A stretch of 17,112 nt of DNA from Alphaproteobacteria bacterium (GTDB taxonomy: Bacteria > Pseudomonadota > Alphaproteobacteria > Rs-D84). The DNA lies in the NCBI GenBank assembly GCA_017642625.1, contig JAGCOQ010000083.1, forward strand, positions 1 to 17,112, in the 5' to 3' direction. The translations under genes and the position numbers were made by a program. Shown in pieces: positions 13,699-17,112 of this stretch; position 1 is the stretch's first letter; every line of letters begins with the position of its first letter. The notes below the pieces were generated by a model that was not told the DNA's origin, made no database searches, and worked only from the letters and a program-made list of their open reading frames with translations.

Positions 13699-14976
13699 AT
13701 GAACAACGACAATCGCCCTTTGGCTGATTTAATGCGCCCCAACACCATTGACGAAGTGCTGGGTCAGGTTGCTTTGCTGGGTGAAAACGGGCTTGTTCGC
13801 CGTATGGTTGAAAATCAGAAATTATCTAACCTGATTTTATGGGGTCCGCCGGGGTGCGGAAAAACAACAATCGCACGCGCATTGGCAAATTCGGTTGATA
13901 TGGACTTTGTTCCAATGTCCGCGGTGTTTTCCGGAACGGCTGATATAAAGAAGGCGGTCGAGGCGGCAAAACTGCGCCGTCAAATTGGTCGCGGAACATT
14001 GTTGTTCATTGACGAAATCCACCGCTTTAATAAAACACAGCAAGATACATTATTGCCATATTTGGAAGATGGCACAGTGGTCTTTATCGGTGCGACAACC
14101 GAAAACCCATCATTTAATTTGAATAACGCGTTGCTGTCGCGTTGCCATGTGGGCGTGCTGGAACCATTGGGCACAGACGATTTAATTGAACTGATGAATC
14201 GCACTGAAAAGTTCACTGGTAAAAAATTGCCATTGGATTCCGCGGCACGCACCCATCTTGCACAAATGTCCGACGGTGATGCGCGATTCTTGCTGAACAC
14301 TTTGGAATATTTGTTAAACGCAAAATTCAAGAAAGATTTATCACCCGAAGAATTGGACAACGCGATTCAGAAACGCGCCCCGCTTTCCGACAAATCCGGT
14401 GATGAACATTACAATTTAATTTCGGCGGTGCATAAATCGTTGCGCGCGTCCGACACTGACGCCGCACTGTATTGGGTGTCGCGCATGATGACGTCGGGTC
14501 AAGATCCAATGTATATCTTTCGTCGCTTAACACGTTTCGCGATGGAAGATGTCGGACTTGCCGACCCAAACGCAATTCAAATGGCAATCGCAACATGGAA
14601 CGCATATGAACGGATGGGGTCGCCTGAGGGCGATATTGCATTGGCGGAATTGGTTGTGTACCTTGGCACCGCACCAAAAAGCAATCGTTTGGACAAAGCA
14701 ATTCATTCGGCATACGCCGCCGCGATAGAGACGGGTTCATTAATGCCACCCAAGAATATTTTAAATGCCCCAACCCGCATGATGAAAAATATGGGGTATG
14801 GAAAAGGGTATGTTTACGAGCCCGACACAGAAAGTGGTTTTTCCGGTCAAAACTGTTTTCCCGAAAGCATGGGACGGCGCACTTTCTATACACCGGTTGA
14901 ACGCGGTTTCGAACGTGAAATAAAAAAGAGATTGGATTACTGGAACAGTTTGCGCGAAAAGTTGGGAAAGAAATAA
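13699..14976 (+). CDS. rarA: Replication-associated recombination protein A (AAA+ ATPase)
   Basis: 425 aa, normal length for RarA/MgsA (WRNIP1/Mgs1 relatives), clamp-loader-like ATPases that act at stalled replication forks together with SSB and RecA. Visible parts: RPLADLMRPNTIDEVLGQ at the start, Walker A GPPGCGKTT (49-57), Walker B LLFIDEIHRFNK (101-112), sensor 1 GATTENPSFN (131-140) and the arginine finger in LLSRCH (145-150). The C-terminal tetramerisation part includes YWVSRMMTSGQDP, RRLTRFAMEDVGLADP and YPxxx-type motifs near the end (GFSGQNCFPESMGRRTFYTP). All catalytic residues are present. It stands alone on the plus strand with its own promoter, ends at a bidirectional terminator, and is divergent from mucR. 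Confidence 0.95.
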   Translation: MNNDNRPLADLMRPNTIDEVLGQVALLGENGLVRRMVENQKLSNLILWGPPGCGKTTIARALANSVDMDFVPMSAVFSGTADIKKAVEAAKLRRQIGRGTLLFIDEIHRFNKTQQDTLLPYLEDGTVVFIGATTENPSFNLNNALLSRCHVGVLEPLGTDDLIELMNRTEKFTGKKLPLDSAARTHLAQMSDGDARFLLNTLEYLLNAKFKKDLSPEELDNAIQKRAPLSDKSGDEHYNLISAVHKSLRASDTDAALYWVSRMMTSGQDPMYIFRRLTRFAMEDVGLADPNAIQMAIATWNAYERMGSPEGDIALAELVVYLGTAPKSNRLDKAIHSAYAAAIETGSLMPPKNILNAPTRMMKNMGYGKGYVYEPDTESGFSGQNCFPESMGRRTFYTPVERGFEREIKKRLDYWNSLREKLGKK

Positions 14977-14977
14977 A

Positions 14978-14999
14978 AAATCCCGCGATTGCGGGATTT
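14978..14999. terminator. Bidirectional intrinsic terminator
   Basis: AAATCCCGC (14978-14986), GATT loop, GCGGGATTT (14991-14999): a perfect nine-base-pair stem. On the plus strand it is followed by an AT-rich run (ATTTTAT), on the minus strand by TTTTTTATTT. It sits two bases after the rarA stop. The stop codon of the converging Cys-rich protein gene (15000-14998) lies within the outer edge of the stem. Confidence 0.9.
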
Positions 15000-15768
15000 A
15001 TTTTATATTATACAATTTTTTATAATCTTCCCATGTGGGCATGAAAAAATAATCTTTAAACCATTCTTGTTCCATCCGGTCACCAATTTGGTTTCCTTCA
15101 TAAGCTGAGTTACACGAACACCTTGTTTCACCCTCTTCCTCACTATATTCATGTTTACCATCATCAAATAAAGTCGCTTCAATATAACACGCATCCTTTA
15201 TTGCTACATTTTTACAATACTTTTCACACCCCTTTCTTGTTTTGATTGTTGAACTAAACATTACACTGGATGTATTCCTATTAAGACACTTTCCTTTTGC
15301 ACGTAATGTATCATTATATTCTTGTTCAGATGTGAAAACTTTTCCTTTTTGCCACTCTGCTGATTGCCGTTCTTGTTTTATTCTTTCCTCATCCTGCACA
15401 ATCTTATTATGATGTTTTATTATACAAGACAAACATTTTTGAGGCACAAGCGTTTGTTCATTTTCGTACCCAAGAATATTCTCAAGTATAGAGAAAATGG
15501 CTACCAATCTAAGACCACTCTCTCTATTACTAAAATGTCCTAACGTGCTTGAAGATATGTTATGTAGTATCTCGTTTTTAGTTTCTGTTGATAAGCGTCC
15601 ACAATCACACATTAAGTCTGAAAAAGCCCCCCGTATAGCACCTGCACAAACCTCTGATTGCAAAACATCATATGTTGATCCTGCTTCACTGATATATCCC
15701 AAATCATCAGACCTGGCACCAACCACCGACACAATTACCAATAAAAACGCGCATAATATTTTCTTCAT
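14998..15768 (-). CDS. Exported cysteine-rich protein, unknown function
   Basis: 256 aa, not recognised. A signal peptide (MKKILCAFLLVIVSVVGARS) is followed by a mature part with 11 cysteines arranged as CxC (54/56), CxxC (112/115), CxxxC (181/185), CxC (217/219) and singles at 41, 161 and 194. A charged helix rich in Glu, Lys and Gln lies at about 121-143. The segment around 161-219 (C...CEKYC......C...CSC) loosely recalls PAN/apple-type disulfide domains, not enough to assign. An odd number of cysteines suggests one free thiol or dimerisation. The ATG follows the preceding stop by one base (TAAGATG) without a close ribosome binding site, so coupling to the upstream gene is likely. Probably periplasmic or surface-exposed. 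Confidence 0.75.
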   Translation of the reverse strand: MKKILCAFLLVIVSVVGARSDDLGYISEAGSTYDVLQSEVCAGAIRGAFSDLMCDCGRLSTETKNEILHNISSSTLGHFSNRESGLRLVAIFSILENILGYENEQTLVPQKCLSCIIKHHNKIVQDEERIKQERQSAEWQKGKVFTSEQEYNDTLRAKGKCLNRNTSSVMFSSTIKTRKGCEKYCKNVAIKDACYIEATLFDDGKHEYSEEEGETRCSCNSAYEGNQIGDRMEQEWFKDYFFMPTWEDYKKLYNIK

Positions 15769-15769
15769 C

Positions 15770-16711
15770 TTAATTCAGCACCCCCTCGCATTCATCAGCA
15801 GTTTCTGATGCGCGCTTGATTGCGCTTATTTGTGTCGCGTTAAATACAGTTGCCGCACCTGATGCAACTGTTGTTGTTCCCGCCAAAACATTTGATGCGG
15901 TGTTCAGATTCTTTTCCCGCTGTTTTCCAGAATCGGTATTATCATTGCGTGTTGCGTCCGAATTCACGGTTGCCGATGTTATTGTTCCGGCGATTCCCGT
16001 TGTTGCACCAACCGCACTTGACACCATTGCCCCAACCGCACGATTATCAATTTTTGATAAATCAACCATTTCCCATCTTTGACACGCAGACACAATTTTG
16101 TCGGCACGTTCCAAATCCGCCGGATTGGCATCGCCGTCCATACGCGCCTGCATCTTTACATTTGCCAATACCTTGGTTGCCGCAATACAGTTATCTATTT
16201 GTGATTGCAAATCGCCACGCACCCGGTTGTTTGCCGCGATAATTGTCCCAGCGATATTCGTCGCGCCCGCCGCAGCCATTGTCCCTGTTCGAATATTACC
16301 CAATGTCTTGGATTGTTCGTTCAGTTCGTCCAGATGGCCGCCAACATCAATTTTGGAAAGCTTCATATCCTTTAATGCCTTGTTCACATCATCAGGATTG
16401 ATAACCGTAAATACAATTTCTGCTTTTTCTTGTTCGGCCTCTAATTCACTTAATATGCGTTCCCATTCTTCTATTTCATTATCAACATTTGCCTTTGCAA
16501 TACCGGTGCCCAGCGCAACGCCACCCACAACGGTTCCAACGCCCGTTACCGCGGTGTTAATTCCCGCCAATTTTTTCATGCCACTTAATTCATTGGAAAT
16601 ACCACCACATGCATTACGCACATTTTCAATCGCGGTGACCAGTTCAACGGAATCCGCCATGGCGGACAAGGGAAAAATTCCTGCAATTATCGCGACAAAG
16701 AACTGTTTCAT
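15770..16711 (-). CDS. Exported protein with four Gly/Ala-rich hydrophobic segments
   Basis: 313 aa from the ATG at 16711. I prefer this start to the ATG at 16732 because it gives a clean signal peptide (MKQFFVAIIAGIFPLSAMA, cut after Ala19) and GAGAGAG lies directly upstream. Four hydrophobic stretches rich in Gly, Ala, Thr and Val (about 48-73, 140-161, 225-249 and 270-292) have glycine-zipper character, separated by charged helical regions, including EIEEWERILSELEAEQEKAE (79-98). Four cysteines (35, 175, 210, 308) may form two disulfides. It may insert into, or oligomerise at, a membrane. No family recognised. It lies between an outer-membrane barrel gene and a Cys-rich exported protein gene in one operon. 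Confidence 0.7.
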   Translation of the reverse strand: MKQFFVAIIAGIFPLSAMADSVELVTAIENVRNACGGISNELSGMKKLAGINTAVTGVGTVVGGVALGTGIAKANVDNEIEEWERILSELEAEQEKAEIVFTVINPDDVNKALKDMKLSKIDVGGHLDELNEQSKTLGNIRTGTMAAAGATNIAGTIIAANNRVRGDLQSQIDNCIAATKVLANVKMQARMDGDANPADLERADKIVSACQRWEMVDLSKIDNRAVGAMVSSAVGATTGIAGTITSATVNSDATRNDNTDSGKQREKNLNTASNVLAGTTTVASGAATVFNATQISAIKRASETADECEGVLN

Positions 16712-16731
16712 CTCTCTCGACCCTTTTCGCA

Positions 16732-17112
16732 TCAGAACAAGATATTTATCTTTGCGCCGATTTGTGCTTCTTCGTGTTCAAATTCGTAATCAAAATGACC
16801 GATATATTGTGTGCGACCAAACTGCGCCACCATTTTCAAATTCAGCCATTCTTGATTATAATGTGGGTTCGTTGATTTACGGAAAGTAAATCCGCCACCC
16901 GCGCGCCAAATTTGATCAATACGGAAATAAGATTCAGGTATAAAATCAATATATGACATACCGCGCGTTTCATCAAACACCCATGTTGACTTTATTGTTG
17001 CCGCCAATGTTATACCCGCCCACTGACGACCAAAACGCAACCCCGCGTAATATGATGAATCGGCAAACCAAGGTGTGCGAACATGCTTGGACCCGCCGAA
17101 ACGGAAACCAGC
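16732..17112 (-). CDS. C-terminal part of an outer-membrane beta-barrel protein
   Basis: The frame is open to the right window edge, giving 126 C-terminal residues before TGA (16734-16732); the 5' end is outside. The sequence is a series of amphipathic strands with alternating hydrophobic and polar residues: YYAGLRFGRQWAGITLAATI, YIDFIPESYFRID, AGGGFTFRKST, LNLKMVAQFGRTQ, GHFDYEFEHEE. It ends QIGAKINILF with a terminal Phe, the BamA recognition signal of outer-membrane barrels. I cannot name the family or strand number from this part. It is probably the first visible gene of the leftward envelope operon that continues with the glycine-zipper-like and Cys-rich exported proteins. An internal TTG at 17040 is not a start, since the frame continues upstream. 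Confidence 0.75.
   Translation of the reverse strand, partial: AGFRFGGSKHVRTPWFADSSYYAGLRFGRQWAGITLAATIKSTWVFDETRGMSYIDFIPESYFRIDQIWRAGGGFTFRKSTNPHYNQEWLNLKMVAQFGRTQYIGHFDYEFEHEEAQIGAKINILF

Noticed and set aside
16711..16732. Start of the glycine-zipper-like gene at 16732
   Set aside because: It would overlap the previous stop as TGATG but adds seven charged residues that spoil the signal peptide; the ATG at 16711 fits better.
16098..16889. 263-aa plus-strand frame
   Set aside because: Antisense to the glycine-zipper-like gene and the beta-barrel gene; the signal peptide and barrel features on the minus strand are far stronger.

Overview
The window looks like a stretch of an alphaproteobacterial chromosome of moderate, AT-leaning composition, probably from a poorly characterised, possibly host-associated lineage. 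The main markers are a MucR/Ros-family regulator and an RHH_4-type ribbon-helix-helix protein, both typical of Alphaproteobacteria, together with ybeY and lnt, which are usually near neighbours in that class. The lineage assignment is inference. Coding density is very high: no gap between genes exceeds about 90 bases, many genes overlap by one base, and I see no tRNA, rRNA, CRISPR array or insertion sequence.

Left part (1-3445): a leftward operon runs gltX, then a TIKI/TraB-like protein with two GxxH motifs, then a haemolysin III/PAQR membrane protein cut by the window edge. Divergent from it is trmB (tRNA m7G46 methyltransferase), whose promoter predicts a leaderless mRNA.

Region 3446-6514: a leftward pair (an unrecognised 224-aa protein and a 63-aa secreted Cys/Arg-rich peptide) diverges from a rightward four-gene cassette. 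The cassette encodes a two-helix membrane protein with a Pro/Gln linker, an unrecognised 168-aa protein, a SUKH-like 144-aa protein and an RHH regulator. A perfect 7-2-7 dyad lies in the shared promoter region and is a candidate operator for the RHH protein.

Region 6507-13619 (all leftward): a mucR-like gene lacking the zinc-binding histidines heads an operon with a membrane-anchored GH24 lysozyme/TPR protein and an in-frame YbeY-Lnt fusion. Downstream, behind its own extended -10 promoter, lies an 897-aa exported trypsin-like protease carrying four eight-cysteine repeats that resemble von Willebrand type C domains, followed by two glycine-rich hydrophobic segments.

Right part (13620-17112): rarA (AAA+ recombination factor) runs rightward from a promoter divergent from mucR and ends at a bidirectional hairpin terminator. 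Facing it is a leftward envelope operon: an outer-membrane beta-barrel (cut by the right edge), an exported protein with four Gly/Ala-rich hydrophobic segments, and an exported 11-cysteine protein.

The recurring theme is the cell envelope: lipoprotein acylation (Lnt), peptidoglycan cleavage (GH24), an exported protease, a beta-barrel, and several exported cysteine-rich or glycine-zipper-like proteins. Housekeeping translation and repair genes (gltX, trmB, ybeY, rarA) are interleaved. The most novel-looking items are the protease with VWC-like repeats, the RHH/SUKH-like cassette, the transmembrane lysozyme-TPR protein and the zinc-less MucR.
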